Shown: piece after piece, positions 1 to 13,538 of the stretch
Layout: each line of letters opens with the position of its first letter
How positions within the stretch are numbered: the first letter of the stretch is position 1
Source: Celoporthe dispersa
Lineage: Eukaryota; Ascomycota; Sordariomycetes; Diaporthales; Cryphonectriaceae
Reading direction: 5' to 3'
DNA: 64,000 nt
Assembly (NCBI GenBank): GCA_016584495.1
Contig: WAID01000001.1
Coordinates: forward strand, 1,922,001 to 1,986,000
Translations under genes and position numbers: made by a program
The notes under the pieces: generated by a model
Told to the model about the DNA's origin: nothing
What the model saw: the letters and a program-made list of their open reading frames with translations, nothing else
Databases searched by the model: none

Positions 1-3000
1 AGCGCGATATCATCAGGCCTGCCGGACGAGAAGACGGAAACCCTCCTCCCTTCCCGCTCGCTGCCCCCGGAAATTGCGCGGGAGTCGGTCTCAGGGCTGA
101 CCGGATCCGGGAATGCGCTGGGCACACGCCGTTTGCAATCTCAAAGCCCGGAGGCGATCTTCCTTCATGAAGAGAGTATGTGTGTGGTCGGCGAACTGCT
201 TCTCCACTGCTGCAGTGTAACCACAGGACGTAGTTACAGCGGGTTGGAGCGGTCAGATCGGATCTGCCTTCCTGCCCAATCTAGGCTGCTCAGGGGGGTC
301 GTTGTGGTGGTGTGTCGCGTGTGTCAGTTTTATTATTATCATTATTGCTGGGGGCCTTGCGCCTACAGCGGCCTGCGCGGATATACCCAAAATTAAAGAA
401 ATCTCAACATCTGGATATGTGTTGGTGTTATTGTTTTTGTTGAAGCCATGCAGCCTCGTGACCGCTCCTCACCGCAAGGAATGTTTAGCTTTGGAATATG
501 TACCCCAAAAATGGCAGATTCAGGTGCCTGGACCCTTGGAAGAATACTCGCGTTTCGATAAGTTGAGAAGAATGGGCGCTCCCAGCTTGACCTTTTTTTT
601 TTCTTCTTTTTCTGAACCTGGGTTGACCCTGCTCACAACCTTCAGCAGCCCCCCCAGTCGACAGAAGCTTTCTGGAAGCTCTCTTCCCGCGGTGCAGCCC
701 GCCCGCCTTACCGCCCTCACCCTCGCATCGTAGCTACAGCTTTGGGGGCGGAAACGTGTTGTGGGAGCACCAGAGGCCCAAACCAGGCCCAGTGACATCA
801 GTCGGGCAGCTTCCCAAGAATTCCTTGATTTTGAGGTGCACACCAGATTCGGTTGACGGTCTTGTCACGATCTGATCTGCCTGACCCCCCTGCAGATCGA
901 GCCGATTTTGGAAATCGAGCAATCGCTGCTCCTCCTTCTCCTCGGGGCATACAAGAGAGAGAGAGAGGCCCAGCATGCCTGAAGTTGCCATATCTGGATA
1001 GGCTGGGCGAAGACGACCCTCTGCTGCGTTTCGCGCGAGTCCTCAAGAGGACACGATGCGCGCCCTCCCCCTGGTGGGAGGAGGAGGAGGAGGAGCAGCT
1101 TCACCGAGATTCAATCTGGAGCTTGACCGTTCCCCACCAGCCAGGCCGACGCTGGCCCACGATCTCTGAGACTCTTTCTCCATGCCCCTACAGGAAGAGC
1201 ATCTTTGGGCCTCAGCTAATCACACACACATACTCACACACAAACTAAATTAAAAAAAAATCGGGACTCGAAATTTGGACTCGATGCAGAGACAGGCATC
1301 TAGATGCAAGCAATACAGGCGCATGGACCATCCTCCGTGCGAAGAGGGATATAAGCCCTGGGAGGAGGAGAATGGCCCCGTAAGAAGAGGACCCCGTAAC
1401 GATGTACATAGGTGCACTATGCTGCGTCCCACATTCGGTTATCGAAAATCCAGGGTCTTGGGAATTTCTTAAATCCCGCCTAGTCTTGATTACTCAGACT
1501 TCTTTTTTTCCTTTTTTTTTCTTCTTCTTCCTTCTCTTTGTTGACACAAAAGACCAAAAAAAGAATAGACGGACATCCCGGTTCAAAAGCGAGAGAGGAA
1601 AACGTTGCATCCTAGAAAAAGGAAAGCCTGCGGCTCCTCTATTACGTACCATCTCGGAGCAGACGTCCAGGTACGAGCTGAAGGGCCGGAGACCAAGTTC
1701 CGGGAACATACCGAGGTCAGATGTCCCCATGGCCACGTTTTTTCTCTCTCTTTCTTTCGAGAAAAAAAAAAATAGGGGTCCTTCTCTTCCAAACCCCCCC
1801 CCCCCCTTCTCTGTTGTGTCGTACTGTATTATAGTAAGTAGTGGGTAGCACTTGGGGGTGCGGCTGCATGTCAGCCCACTGTGTGTCAAAGTCGACCGGG
1901 CTATTGGGTCATCCACGATGGAGACAAGGGCGGCGACGCGGCAATGAACCTGGTCCTGCTCAATGTTCCATAGCACAGCAGAAAGCGGTGAATCCACTTC
2001 TGGTCTTGTCCTAGCTTGTGACAGGTGACCGGCCATGGGAAATCTCGCACCGTGAGACACGCAGTCGTGAACGGAGGCCATAGTAATAATAATAATAATA
2101 ATAACAAAACTGTGAGTACGCTATGTAATGCGTACTGTCTCACTGCTAAATTGCAACGCTGTTTTGAGTCAAAATTGCTCGTGCGAGTCAAGAACATGCA
2201 GGCACAGGTTGCATAAGAAAAATAAACATATCAAGGCATCTGACACGTGACCGATTGCGTTCTGCAAGGACGATCATGACGAGGCCTTTGCCTGGTGAGG
2301 CATCAACTGAGATCTTGGACCATCGTGCCTGGATGTGAAGAACCTTGGAACACGACGTAGGCTGCGCAGGCTTAGCGCCCGGAGAGCACCCGTAGCACCA
2401 CCGAGAAGGGGCGCGCACCCAATAAGATCGCCACAACGGCGGGGGGAGGCTGGAGGCTGGAGGACTTCAGGGGAGGAGGGGGGAGGATGAGTCAGTCAGT
2501 TCAGCTCTGCCTTTCCAACTACAGCAGGAGACAGCCTTGTGCTCTGTGTGCTCAGGCGGCGGCTCGTGGCAAAAAAAAGAATTGGGGGTGTTGTAGTGGT
2601 ACACTAAGCCCTGCTGAAAGTGCTAAGCAGCGGAACCGCAGTACAGGCTCTGGTTAGTAGCGACGGCTAATCACCACTGTTACGGTTCATGAGAAGCATG
2701 CAGCTCGCAGCTCGGTCGTCGGCAATAGCGAGCGACTGCTGCTACTGGCGGTGGTGGTGGTGGTGTTCGTGCCTCGTGGTTCCGATAGGACTGTTCATCG
2801 GTCATTGCCTCGGTCAGACTAATTCGTAGTGCATGAACTCCTTGGTGACTGACCGCCACATTCCGGCTCCCAGAAAGTGCAGCGCATAATGCTATGTGGT
2901 CTTCCACCTGTAGCTCGAGTGGGTGGAGGGGGTTGGTCTGAGGACGAAGGCTCGGTCTCCAAGCCACGATCAAACCACGGGGCTACAAAAAGAGGTGACG

Positions 3001-5855
3001 GCAGTCCAGATGGCACGGCTCTCTGCCAACTACCGCTACCGGCCCCTGGATGTGCGCTTGGCTGCTGCTGCTGATCTCGCATCCGACGGCTAAACCTCCA
3101 CGGCTGCGCATGAGCTGTGCGGATCGCGTGTACTACCCCTACAACATGTACGCATGCAGATCCAGACGACAGGGGGCCACGTGAGGTACACCGGCACGGC
3201 GGCGTAGGTCTCTGAAATAACCTTGGCGTCGATCAGTCGTGATCTCGCTGTTGCTGCCCATCCTCTCCAATTGCCTGCCTAGTGTCCTTCCCGGCGAGAT
3301 TGCCCACGTCTGGAGTTGGCCTGCCCTGCCGTGCATGAGCAGCCTGGCAGGCCCGGCTCAGGTGATGCTCCCGGAGCTGCCACTAACTGAAGCTGCCCCG
3401 CGATAGACATGGAGCAGTGACAGCATCACCGTCGCCAGTGGGTCTTGCCTGCCAGCGACCGCGCTGTGGTGCTGTCGATCTCTATGTCGTGCTTGATGCA
3501 GAGGCAGGGAGAGCATGCTGCGCGCGGCAGGACATGCTGAACCCCGCCTTACGGCGGACCAGCGAGTGGTGATGGTGGTGGGGGTGCAGGTGCTGTGGTG
3601 AGTTTCACCGTCTCTGAATCTATCCCTTCGAGGCATGCCGAGGGGGAAGAATTAGGGGGCCGTGCAAGGTGGAACTCATCAGGCTCGTGTATCGTACATA
3701 TTATACAGGTACTATAGTAGCGTATCGTATGTAGCGGTCTTTGACAAAGGCGGTCGGGCGAGGCTGGCAGGGAGGGCCTTGGTAGACAGGTGGTTTCGAA
3801 CACAAATAGAAGAGGCAGGAGAATGGCGGTCATATCCGGGTGCGCCAGCCAAGACGAAAAAAAAAAAAGGTGAGAGCGGAAGGGCTGGCTGCCCGCCGGT
3901 CTGTCGCCATGGCGTATGCTCCATCCCTGGTCTTGTTTCGCATGCCGCAGTGGCACCATCAACAGCTTTCGGACTGTGTTGTCCAGCGAGCAGGTTCGTG
4001 GATCGCGATCCAACACACAAGTAATTAGTAGGTATAATAGGATAGGTGCTCATACCCCATGCGATCAGGCCTGGCAATCCAGCCTGGTTGGGAGCAGTCC
4101 GTGCTTGCAGCAGGCGTAACCCGCTAGGATGGCCTAGTCTGTTAGTGCACAGTAGAGCCGCACTTGCCGTTTGCGTGTCCAGTGTACGTGTAAATCGTCA
4201 TGTCTTCGACGATGCCTCAGCCCGTAGGCGTGTCCCCTGTGGTGGTGCTCCAATCTGTTTAGTGTGCCCAGTGGAAAAGGGGTGGCCTTGCACGCAGACA
4301 GGGGCTAAACCGCCTGTGGCATAGACGTCACACCCGCCTGTGGTAGCACTGTAGCACCTCACTGTGTGCTGTGTGCGTTTGTTGCCCAGGGCCGTCGATA
4401 CTTGTTGGGCTGCTTCGCATTACTCGTGGGCCAGGTTCCTTGCCCCAAGTGTCCATCCCAAAAACATCTGGAACTCTGTAATGACTAGTTCTACCCACCT
4501 TTACATAGCACCAGAGTATAATCCACACTCCCAAGTCCACTTCCCAGCGGGCTCAAGTATGCTGTAACCGCTGTGGAGAGAGAGGAGAGAGAGTGAGAGA
4601 GAGGGGCGAGGAGGAGATGTGGTATTGTGGTAGTAATAGCGGGAGTACCATCAGGTACGAGAGAGACTCCGTCTGCTATGGCACTCTGTACCCTGTCGCA
4701 TCCAAGGTGTCCCCGGGATCCCCATCCCCAGCCTATCGTGACCTACGTAACTCAGGTATTATAGTGGCCCTCTCTCTCTCGCGCGCTTCTCTCTCTCCCC
4801 CGTTCTCGTATGTACCTCCTCGCTGGAGAAAATGGGCTCGCTCGTCTACACTCCTCTCCTTGCTCATCCCGAGACTAGCAGCTCATTCCCAACCTGGCGC
4901 TTCCTACAACGTATCTGCTCCGTCCCCTGGAGCGTTAGAGACGGAAGATGCAGTGCAGTGCATACCTTAGGTAACCTTAAAAAAGACAACATGCTGAGAG
5001 TACTTAGTCCCCCTCGCCTGCCCCTCTCCTCTCACCTCGGAGCCGTCTCGAGGCCTCTGTTCTTCCTCTTTCCCGAGAGAACCCATCCGAGCCCTGCCAT
5101 CTTACACATTCCAAGTGATTCTTCCTGCCTCCCACCCGAATCCCCAGGGGTGGCAAGCCAGGGAGAAAGCCATAGGCCAGAAGCTATTACAAACAACATC
5201 GCCATCCGCCTCGCGGCACGCCCAACGCTCTTGAGACTGCATGTTATTTTTATTGTCATCATTACCACCTCACCTCTCGACACCAGACACGCCCCCCCGA
5301 CGATACATCTGCTCCCAACCGGTCTTGGGGTGGGTGGTATCGTCTCGCCGTCTGCCCGTGAACAGGTCCGTTCACCTAATCTCCAGTGAGCTGCGCCTAG
5401 CCGCCAAGCCGTGGGCCTTGTCCCGTCAAGACCCGTCACGTCACACCCAAGAACCGAGGGGCCTAAGTTGACAGGCCAGGTGGAAGGTGCCCATCCAGGC
5501 AGGCTAGCGTGTCCAGGTACCTAAGCCGGCCTAGTCTCGCCGTTCGATGACCCATACACTGGCCCTACGTCCCGCCTGTCTGCCCTGGGTGTGTGCGCCT
5601 CTAGGCACCGCATCGCATACCAACCAGAACAGCCAGACACACACGTCCTCCTGCCCTCCCCATTCCGTCCTGATTCCTCAACCTTACTCAGCTGTGTTGT
5701 ACCGGCCTGTCTCGTCTCGCCCAGCTGGTTTCCCTGCATCTTTTGTTTATCATCTTCTCCCTTCTTCATCCCTATTGTCATCACCAACGACAGAATCAGT
5801 CATCCTTCCAAGATAGCGCGGACGGCTGCGCGCCCTGTCCACAGCCCGCTCCAAG
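1..5855. other. Gene-free upstream region
   Basis: I see no convincing gene in this 5.8 kb. Open frames here are short, lack recognisable motifs and overlap in several frames. It holds simple-sequence stretches: a GGA run near 1079-1098, a C run near 1793-1806, an AAT/TAA microsatellite near 2083-2104 and a GTG run near 2745-2765. The last 250 bases (about 5600-5850) are rich in C and T, as is common in fungal leaders. The region probably contains the promoter and a long 5' leader of the downstream zinc-finger regulator; that is inference. Confidence 0.6.
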
Positions 5856-8800
5856 ATGTTCAGGTCATTCTGGGAGGGCAATACGATTTCAAACGCATCC
5901 CGCCCACGACCGAGTACCGCCGAGGACCCGCAGTCTAGGCAGGGTTCAGGGCCAGGGCACCAGCAGCAGCCCAGCCTGAACGGGGGAACAGCATCACCTT
6001 CACGACCTGGGGCCGGACCCACCGAGGCGTCGTCGCAGTCGCAGTCGCAGTCGCGGTCACAGCCCTCCTCCACCACCTCCTCCTCCTCCTCGCCCACCTC
6101 GCTCTTCTCCTCGACCTCTGCGACCTCCTCGGCCTCCCCTCCGACCTCAACCTGCTCTGGTCCCTCGTCACCACCCCTGCAGCCCAGAGCCCACCCCTCC
6201 TCGCGCCCTCGCCCACACTCCACCACCTACCTCGCCCGCTCTCCTCCATCGTCCCAGTGTAGCCAGTCCCACTCGCCCCCCAAGCCCCAAGCCCCGTCCC
6301 TGTCCCTGTCGGGCCTCTCTCAGGTCAGGGCGAATCTCGCTAGTGAAAATACCACCGCTGCGGCTACCACTCTGACGCCTGCGGCCCCCAGCGATAACAA
6401 TTTCTCTGGTTATCGTGCATCGTCGTCCTCTCTCGTCACCTCTCCCGCCTGCTGCTCTTCACTGCTCCCTCCCGCTGCTGAGGCCCCTCTTGCACCCACT
6501 GCCGCCTCATCCACAGACTCCCAGTCGTCGCCTCAGAACTTCAACAACAGCAGCCGCTCCTCACACCATCCTCTGCCTCTCCAACCCCTCAGCCCGTCAC
6601 CCCTCAGTGGTCATTACTGGGAGACGCCGACGTCGCCAACCCCGCCGCCGCCGCCGCCGCCGCCACCACCAAACCTGTCGACTCTCCCGTCGGGTCTCTC
6701 GGCGGTTTCCTCTCAGACGCCTCGTCATCCCCGCGGCACCGCAGCAACGACTTCATTCACAAGTTCAACGCCGGCCCACCCCCAGCCGCGCAGGTCACCG
6801 ACGCCGACGGCGATATAGTTCTCGACGATCTCGAGGGCCTCGAGAGTTACGCGGAGGCCCCGGCCGACCTTATTCCAGACCCCACGCCGTCCTCTCCCAG
6901 GGACATACCTGCAGCCGTCGACAGCAACATGACAACTGGTCCCTTCGACTCGGCCATGGGCCGCAGTCGGCAGGACTCTTTGTCGGCACCAAACCCATCT
7001 CTATGAACATCACAAACCCAAATCGCGACCATGGCAGCCGTCCCAGGCGCGAGTCTCTTGCCGGCAGCATGATGAACGGCAGCCTCATGGGCGGTATGAG
7101 CTGGGGTGGCATTTCTGTTGGGAGTTTCATCCGCGACGAGTACGTGAAATCCCATCTCCCCACACACACACCACCCACCCCTCCTCCCCTCCCTCCCTCT
7201 CCCTGCCTTGATTCCCGAGCTCTCTTTCGGCTTGCAGCCATCACCGTCATGAACATCGTCGGTCTTGCGTGTCGACCTTGTGAGTCCCAACACTGCATTT
7301 GTCCTGATGTCCAGTTCCCGATGATGCCATATCACGGATCCTGTTGTCACAGGGTGGCGGCTAACAAATACTGACGCATAATTACCAGGGTATTGGCGGG
7401 CACCTCGCCGTTCGTCACGCAGGGCCAGTCGCCGTCGATACAGTCGACCTCATATCTCCCCAAACTGGAGCAGACCTTCATGAGGGATTTCCGATGCTGC
7501 GACCGCACGTGGCCTACCCTGCACGATCTTCTCCAGCACTATGAGGAACACCACCACGCAAATCCAAATATGCAGATGAGCAGCCCGCAGATCAGCAACC
7601 TCAGCAAGCAGGGCCTCCTCCCCGTGCAGGGCACGCCCCGATCTAACAGCCGCTCCCTGCAGCCCAACGTGACGTCCATGGGCATCAACCAGAATGGCAT
7701 GTCCGGGATGGGAATGCAGATGCAGGGCCAGATGGGCCAGCAGAGCCGACAGTTTGGTGCCATGCCCGGCACGAGCATGAACATGGGCGGCATCTCATCG
7801 ATGATGCGACAGCAAACGTCGATGCCTGGCACGCCCAACCAGAGCCAGGCCCAGCTCTCCATGAACGATGAGCTCGATGCCGTCGGCGATATGGAGATGG
7901 ACGAGATGATGGATGTCGACGACAGCCAGCGCACCATCCAGCAGACTCGCCAGATGTTTGGCCAGCAGCAGAGGCCGCAGCTGCATCTCAACAGCTCAGG
8001 GCTGGGCGGGTTCAACCAGCAGGCGCTGCGCACCTCTACGCCGACCACCCCCGGTGCGGGAGGTTTTGGCTTCCAGAACAACCCTACAGTGTCTTCGGTC
8101 AACACGCCGACCCTCGGCACCCAGCCATACCGCGGCCAGTTCCAGACCGACCCCTCAGGCATAGCCACCCCAACCGGCGAGATGATGGAGGAGGATATGC
8201 CAGCGATGCCAAAGATGAGCCCCATGAGCAGCGCGAACATGAACCTTGCCGGCCTGAACGGGCTCAATATGTCCCAGTTTGGTCTCGGCGGCTATGCGAA
8301 TGGAAACGGCAATAATATGAACAACAACTTCGGCACGATCTCCGATCCCGGCAAGCAGCTGTTCAGTCCGGGTGGCGGGAACGGCAATGTCCTGACCCCG
8401 GAGCAGCAGAGCATGCAGCAGCAGTTCGCGCAATTTGGCATTGATGCCAGCATGCTACCCCCTGGCACCGACCTGCAGGCCCTGCTGCAGCAGCTGTCCC
8501 CGCTGGCTATCCAGGAGGAACACAAGCCTTTCAAGTGTCCCGTCATCGGGTGTGAGAAGGCCTACAAGAACCAGAACGGTCTCAAGTACCACAAGACACA
8601 CGGTCACTCGACACAACAGCTGCACGAGAACGGCGACGGTACATTTTCGATTGTCAACCCAGAGACCAGCGCTCCATATCCGGGCACCCTCGGCATGGAG
8701 AAGGAAAAGCCATTCAAGTGTGACGTCTGCGGAAAGCGTTACAAGAACTTGAACGGACTCAAATACGTAAGTTGTCAAATAATATGCGTATCCATTTACG

Positions 8801-9031
8801 CCCCCCCCCCCCCTTCTCCTCTCCGTTCCCCGATCCCCCAAAGACAAGTTGATCCTAACAGTCACGTAGCACAAGGCACACTCTCCCCCTTGCGATCCCG
8901 ATGTTGTGGCCCGGCAACAGAATGCCATGGCCACACTGGCAGCCATAAGCGGGAACACGCTGGGTCTCAACATGGCAAACTTCGCTTCCCTCAACCCCGG
9001 GCTTCCGAATATCGGGGAGGAAGCTCAATAG
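5856..9031 (+). CDS. SFP1/JAZF1-type C2H2 zinc-finger transcription factor
   Basis: Nuclear regulator of the SFP1/JAZF1 family; yeast Sfp1 controls ribosome biogenesis and cell size. Exons: 5856-7139, 7389-8766 and 8870-9031; introns have GTACGT, then GTAAGT with an ACGTAG acceptor. After a serine/proline/alanine-rich N-terminus comes the family block GMSWGGISVGSFIRDE, which splices to VLAGTSPF. An atypical finger starting with a CC pair and ending HYEEHH lies near residues 465-485. Two classical fingers follow near 811-836 (FKCPVIGC...) and 871-897 (FKCDVCGKRYKNLNGLKYHK). Intron 2 falls inside the last finger. The protein ends GLPNIGEEAQ before TAG. The N-terminal exon changes frame twice, each like a loss of one base: somewhere in about 6430-6530, and in the T run at 6979-6981. 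Adding two bases gives about 941 residues. The start at 5856 is the first ATG of the first frame and is uncertain. Confidence 0.85.
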
Positions 9032-9061
9032 GATGGGGCGAACCACGAGCCGGAAATTCAC

Positions 9062-9552
9062 ATGGAAGAGGGGCGAGGCGAGGAGCTAGGAGAGGAGTCT
9101 GATGTGCCTGTCAAGGAGTTGCACGACATGTTCATCGAGGAGCCGAACAGCGACTCCGCCGAGGAACCTGACGATCACTCCATGGAGGAGTTGGAGCAGC
9201 TTGTCAAGACCACGTCCAACCCTCCCCGCCGCCAACCTGACGCGTCGTCACCGCGGCACAAATGCACCCTGGTGGATCCCAACACTGGCGAGCCTTGTAA
9301 TGCGGACTTCTCTAGGGCAGGGTAAGACGCTTCGTTCGTGCGTCCGCTGGGGTCTGTATATTGTGCTAACATGTCTCTACTCTTAGTCACCTAAGGCGCC
9401 ATCGGGAAACATTCCACCACCTCTCCTCTTCTACATTCCCGTGTGATGTCTGCAAGAAAGAACGGGCATTCAACCGTCTTGACACCTTGCAGCGACATTA
9501 CCGACAGTGTCATCCGGGCATCGAGCCACCCTCGGGGCGGACCGGTGTCTAG
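9062..9552 (+). CDS. C2H2 zinc-finger module directly downstream of the SFP1-like gene
   Basis: Two exons, 9062-9321 and 9387-9552. The intron has a GTAAGA donor, a perfect GCTAAC branch point and a CTTAG acceptor, giving 141 residues from the first ATG. An acidic stretch (about residues 1-55, many Glu/Asp) precedes two fingers. The first runs from CTLVDPNTGEPC to HLRRHRETFH and is split by the intron. The second is FPCDVCKKERAFNRL...RHYRQCH. The protein ends SGRTGV. The ATG lies 30 bases after the SFP1-like TAG, and the frame is open from that TAG onward (DGANHEPEIH then the ATG). That spacing is too tight for an ordinary separate fungal gene. It may be a C-terminal extension reached by readthrough or alternative splicing, or a separate gene with its start misplaced. 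The domains are clear; the gene boundary is not. Confidence 0.6.
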
Positions 9553-12500
9553 AGCCTCTTATCATCACGGCTGCTGATGATGGAGGCCATCACGACAAGA
9601 TCGTCTGACGCTGGGCCGCATTCCTTGACCATGATCTTTCAGGCTCGTGGTTCCCCGACCTATTCAGTTTGCATTCGCAACCGGACACCGCCTTACACCA
9701 AGGCATGTCCTCGACGAGGGGGATAGCTTACAGTAGCACATGGGCTGGTGCTACTTCGACCTAGGCTTTCGGAGGGATCTTTCTCTCCCCCTCGCTACAT
9801 CCCCCAACCCAACCTCCACTTTTATACCCCGAAGACATTAGAATGCAGATTTCCTTCTCTATTCCTTTTGGACTTCATTTCCTTGGATGGCTCTCGAGAC
9901 AATACCGGGTTGGCTACACACTACGACTTCTGTTCCCTTTCGCTCTCAACCGGCGCTGCTCCTACGATCGGCCCCACAACGAGACACCTCCCCATTCGGA
10001 CACGTCAGATATCAGTCTCGGCCGATACGACGGCGGGAAATACTGAACCGCAATGCACAGGTTGCTTGTCTTTTTCTAATCATGGCCCTTCAATGGCGAC
10101 GGCGGCGGCGTAATAGGATCGGACAGAATAGATTACTTTGGGATTCTCGACCTGTTCAATGGTCGTAAAGGGCTGTCAGTTGTGTGTTTTTCTTTTTTTC
10201 TTTTCTTTTTCAATATTACTGTTACTACGAGTTTGATGGATATGGTTTACAAAAAAAGAAGTTTTCTTTTTTTCTTTTTGAGCGTGACGAAGGGAATGCA
10301 CAAGCTGCCGAGCGTTTTATATTCTCAATACGGGCCCGTTGGTATCTGAAAAATTTTGGATCCTACGATAGGCGGAGGGTGAAAAGGGGTATGTTATTTT
10401 GTGTATTGTTTTTTGTTTTTGTTTTTATTCCTAGTATGAGGGAGTTTGGTAAACAAAAGAAAAAGTCAAGTGTGTGAGAGAGAGAGAGTGTGTGTGTGTG
10501 CGTGTGTAGGTGTGTAGGTGTGTACCACGCAAGGAAGCAATACGCTCGCCAGCTCAACAGGAATCAAAATGCTCTGCTCTCTTTCACTGTTGTTCCTTCA
10601 GCTTGCCTACTACTGGGTAACTGCAATGAGTCTGTTCCCTTGCGTATCCAAATGTGCCTCCCTTTCCCCTCCCTCCTCTACTAAAGACTAGATCCGGCAA
10701 GGCCAACGAACTGGTGGGGGGAGAGGTGTGACCCCAACCTGGATTCACCCCCATCACTCGCGGACGGGGGCTCCGATCTGGCATCTGTCAGTTCTCGTCA
10801 ACATTTGTTGATCACTTCTATAAACTCGATCCCGACGTCACGGGCACCCAAATCCACCCAGCCCAGGATACTGACACGCCGCCCACCAGCCGCCCCACCA
10901 AGCAAATCGACAGATCTTGTCTCGGGGACGTCCCCAACAACCCAAAAAGAGAGATGGAGGGAAAGTCAAAATATGAAGAGTCACATGCATGCCCTCTCAC
11001 GCACATGGCCTCCAGGTGGCTGACCGGGGAGGGATACCTCAGCTGTCACTCACCCTCCTCAACGTTCGGCAAGGGGGATTAGGAGGTCTATTAACTGGAT
11101 CCCTGGACCCACCTCACCTTTCTACATCCTGAACTGAACGCCGAGGGACCACGACTCAGGCGGGGGAGGAGACAGGCGCCGCGAGTCGAGGGACCACCCG
11201 GCGCCAGCTCAGCGCGAACCTACCGCGCTATCATCGTAGGAGGAGGGCAACATCGCCTGCCTGTCATGCTCATTAGCATCTGCCACCAGCACCACCACCA
11301 TTCTTCACCCTATCCTATGCTCATCTAGCTGCCCGTGAGAGTTCACGGGATCCCGAGCCAGGCCGAGCCTGGTATCGGCAACCCGAGAGGAAAGCGGAGA
11401 AACGATATGCGAGGAGGGAGAGAGAGGGGTTGACGCTGTTGTGGGTGGAGGAGGGATTCCTTTTGATAGATGATGTATTACGCATGCCAAGATGAATTAA
11501 GGTTCGTTCAACCTTGGCAGGTTCCGGCTTCCTGGGAGCAGGCATTCATCTTCTTCTCTGTCTCTCTCTCTCTCGTCTCCTCTGTCTGTCTTCTCTTTCC
11601 CCACGTTTCAGTCGGAGCGGAGAGAGGACATCGGGACGGGTCACATTGGTCGGGTTATTTGAGTTGAGGTACAGCGATCGTGATGTGTGTATGGCATTGC
11701 TGGCTTCTTCTCCTCTCGCCGGGCCGGTTCATTCGAAACAAGGTTCATGCGATCTCGGTTTTTTCCTGGGGAAAACTTGGCGATGGCCTCAAGCCGGGGT
11801 GTTTGGGGCGCGCGGCCGGGCGTTAGGGGCTGAACAGGGCAGATACCTAGCTGCTGCTCGATGGCCGATGCGAGATAGACAGATTGATAGACGGACAGAT
11901 CGTCGATGACGTCTCTTCTCAACCTAAACCAGGTCACTCTGCGTCGTCTTCTTTTCCTCTCCTACCCTCAAGGATCTCGGATGACTCGTCGGGGAGTTTT
12001 CTTGACGATAGACGAGATGGGGCCTCCTCCTCTCATCACGACGGTGGGAAACGGTCCCTGAACGGAGGACTGTCCCACCTGTTTGGGTATGCCTATGCCC
12101 TTCCAACCGGCGTACGTCCAATTGGGCAAGCTGGCTGTAGAAGGAAACCCCTACTGGCGATGTGATTACTGAGAGGGACAGAGGGTTTGGTCCCCAGGAC
12201 TACGTCGGCGCGCGCGAGATAAGGTAGCTCCTCTCGTGGTGGTCGGGGTTATTGTCCTTTCTCGGATTCCGCCCTTCTTTCGCTCCCTTTCTTACTTTCC
12301 GCAGGGGCTTGAGTTTCCCCTTCGTCCGGATTAATGAACCAGTCTGCGATGGCATCTGTGCTCCGCTGCGTAGGCAAGGGAATACTGAAAATGATAAGAT
12401 GAGATAGACAATCCAAGTGTTGATGGTCCAACGAGGACTGAGTTCCACTGGCGGGGATCGAAAGGTGGTCCCGTCCAGAAGTTAACTGCCAGCTTTCTCT

Positions 12501-13538
12501 CCGTGTCGCGGCATCGTATGGAGCCTTTGCTCTCCCTGCCGTATTGTTGCTCGGCACCTGGATCGCCTCCCTTGCAGACTTGTCCATCTGAATATCTGAA
12601 GATTTCTGCTATGTAGTATATATTTGCAATCACTCCTGCATTCGTTGCTAGTGGTCTTTCGTAGCCGTGGATATTTGAATGTCCTTGTTCTTTAAATCAG
12701 TGATTATATCTCAAAGTATATTGCAGTCTCAGCAAACGTAGTTTATGCTCAGGGACGAGGCTGAGAAAACGAGGCTGAGGTTGCATCACAACTATAGGGC
12801 TCACTACTTTGTGATCTTTCCTATTCGCCCCATCGTCAAGCGTTATGCCACTACCACTGGTACTCGTTCTAGTCGAAATGACTTACAGTGACGCCGGGAC
12901 AGCTCGATCTAGGCTGTACCATGATTATAGTACCCAGGTAGAACTAAATCTGCAACACCTGTCCGATCCAGTGGTCTCGAGGCTACACAATCTCTGTAGC
13001 TTGTCCCGACGTGCTCATTCTCTAGCCGTTCGATGATCGAATGCGATGCCTCGAGTACGGCAGACGAGGGAAGAAGAGAAAAAAAAGGCACGGAGTGCTG
13101 AATCCTATCAAGGGCACTCACTCATTGACGCGCATCAACCAGGCTAACTACAACCTAGGGACATTGGTTTGCGGAAGTTGTGCGCCTTGAAGTGATAGGT
13201 ATACTAGAAAGTCGACCTAGCGTTATTAAGTGATAACATGATGGCAACATCATGGAGTTTTTGAGTTGATTACCATGAGGACCTGGAGTTCAAGCTTGAG
13301 AGCGGATGCTGGGCATTTCAGTCATGACTTTACAGTTTTCGTGCCATGACAGCCCCTCTACCTAGGCAAACTATTGTAATTTTCTGGTGCTACGCCTATG
13401 AAACAGCCTGCTGAAAAGCGAATGACTGAGATACTGGAGTCGAGGTAGTAAGTGTCAGGGGGAGATGTGCATGAGTCTAGCTTATTCGAGAATGCCACAC
13501 TACTTGGGCACATCTTTGTTCGTGGACAGAAGCCTGCA
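9553..13538. other. Gene-free interval
   Basis: I see no supported gene in about 4 kb between the zinc-finger locus and the 3' end of the MFS gene. Open frames are short and compositionally random. Simple-sequence features include T-rich tracts near 10184-10280 and a GT/GA microsatellite near 10475-10525. The first few hundred bases are probably the 3' UTR of the zinc-finger transcript. Confidence 0.55.

Noticed and set aside
1494..2081. 195-codon minus-strand frame in the left gene-free region
   Set aside because: It contains poly-Phe, poly-Gly and poly-Lys runs from homopolymers, no domain and no matching introns or neighbours.
5935..6249. Long open frames on the minus strand opposite the zinc-finger N-terminus (Glu/Asp- and Arg-rich)
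   Set aside because: They mirror Ser/Pro-rich codons of the plus-strand gene; the repetitive acidic and basic strings are composition artefacts.
6415..6980. Plus-strand frame rich in Arg and His overlapping the SFP1-like exon
   Set aside because: Its first 550 bases have random composition; only the part after about 6980 belongs to the real exon, reached through a frame break.
7539..8267. 242-codon minus-strand frame opposite the zinc-finger gene
   Set aside because: It is the antisense of Met/Gln-rich codons and has no domain; the plus strand encodes conserved zinc fingers.
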